This document shows positions 6,548-7,125 of a stretch of 7,125 nt of DNA, piece by piece. Under the pieces are notes generated by a model that saw only the letters and a program-made list of their open reading frames with translations, was not told the origin of the DNA and made no database searches. The stretch is from JBLNCE01 sp050260415. GTDB lineage: Bacteria > Bacillota > UBA4882 > JAAYXC01. The stretch spans positions 1 to 7,125 of the forward strand of contig JBLNCE010000010.1 of the NCBI GenBank assembly GCA_050260415.1, given 5' to 3'. Made by a program: the position numbers and the translations under genes. Positions within the stretch are counted from its first letter, which is position 1, and every line of letters starts with the position of its first letter.

Positions 6548-7125
6548 TTACACTCCCGCACACACGGATCCGGCAACCAATTCCTCGGCGCGGCGGATCT
6601 GTTCCTCGGAGACCGTTGGACGTTCCCCGTGAAACATAGGGCTGTCCCAACCCAGCTTGGCCCAGTTATCCTCCGCGAGGCTGTTGTAGGGCAGGATCTC
6701 GATCCGCTCCAGGCTCGGCATCTCTCGGGCTAGTTTGCCCAAGGCGCGGAGGGCTTCCGGTTCGTCGGTCCAGCCGGCGATGAGGACGTAACGAAGCCAG
6801 ACGGGGACGCCCAGCGCGGCAAGGAGGCGCCAATTGGGCAGGACCCGTTCCGTCCCACGGGCGATCCGGTCGGGACGGAGAGGATGTTTGAACGAGAACA
6901 TGACCAGGTCGGCCGCGCCGGCGACGGCCGTAAATCTGTCTCCCGGACCCCAACCCGAGGTATCCAGGGCAACATGCCATCCTTCCGCCTTGGCCGCGTT
7001 GACCAGCGACAGCGCAAAATCAGGCTGGTAGAGAGGCTCGCCGCCGCTGAGGGTAAGACCGGGACGCTGAAGAAACGGGCGGTACCTGTCCAACCTGCGC
7101 AGGAGCGCATCGACGCCAATTTCCT
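6548..7125 (-). CDS. PflA-like radical SAM activating enzyme (partial, N-terminus outside window)
   Basis: The open frame continues through the right edge; 191 residues are visible (first full codon at 7123). GLTLSGGEPLYQPDF (22-36) is the SAM-binding GGEP motif and its surroundings in pyruvate formate-lyase activating enzymes and relatives. Further family blocks are LDTSGW (53-58), VPVWLRYVLIAGWTD (106-120) and the C-terminal IEILPYN...WAKLGW (141-159). Such enzymes use a 4Fe-4S cluster and SAM to place a glycyl radical on a partner enzyme; the CxxxCxxC cluster motif should lie just beyond the window. Two positions differ from typical PFL activases: the usual PYH is PYN (146-147), and the D[IL]KH block reads SFKH (77-80). 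The partner is not visible, so the substrate cannot be named. TTG at 7093 is not the start. Confidence 0.9.
   Translation of the reverse strand, partial: EIGVDALLRRLDRYRPFLQRPGLTLSGGEPLYQPDFALSLVNAAKAEGWHVALDTSGWGPGDRFTAVAGAADLVMFSFKHPLRPDRIARGTERVLPNWRLLAALGVPVWLRYVLIAGWTDEPEALRALGKLAREMPSLERIEILPYNSLAEDNWAKLGWDSPMFHGERPTVSEEQIRRAEELVAGSVCAGV

Overview
This is a GC-rich bacterial window in which every convincing protein gene lies on the minus strand. The gene set is asnA-asnS, a Phd/PIN toxin-antitoxin pair, a secreted DUF3108-like protein and a PflA-like radical SAM enzyme. Together with the intergenic palindromes it resembles environmental Gram-negative lineages such as Deltaproteobacteria or NC10-type bacteria. 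That placement is a weak inference; nothing here fixes the phylum.

Layout: 1-200 (+) is the 3' part of a T-box tRNA-sensing leader with its transcription terminator. It points into about 800 bases (201-1015) that hold no convincing large gene but are dense in inverted repeats. 1016-3457 (-) is a two-gene operon: asnA (aspartate-ammonia ligase) followed by asnS (asparaginyl-tRNA synthetase), with a sigma70-type promoter at 3560-3588. 3622-4146 (-) is an unrecognised soluble protein. 4357-4985 (-) is a type II toxin-antitoxin module: a Phd/YefM-like antitoxin and a PIN-domain RNase overlapping by GTGA, with its own promoter and an inverted-repeat operator candidate. 5195-5642 (-) is a small three-helix membrane protein gene broken by an in-frame TGA and a one-base frameshift. 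5685-6437 (-) is a secreted DUF3108-like protein. 6548-7125 (-) is the C-terminal part of a glycyl-radical-activating-enzyme-like radical SAM protein that runs off the right edge.

How the genes work together: AsnA makes asparagine from aspartate and ammonia, and AsnS loads it onto tRNA-Asn, so the operon couples supply and use of asparagine. The toxin-antitoxin pair is a self-regulated unit. The secreted protein and the broken membrane gene are closely spaced and were probably co-transcribed.

Most notable points: (1) a T-box leader with no gene behind it, whose readthrough transcript would be antisense to asnS; (2) a run of strong hairpins in the non-coding region behind it; (3) an antitoxin gene with a well-preserved protein sequence but no ATG/GTG/TTG start; (4) a doubly disabled membrane-protein gene; (5) a 19-codon ORF with a near-perfect Shine-Dalgarno sequence just downstream of asnS. 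I see no CRISPR array, tRNA, rRNA, transposase or clear defence system.
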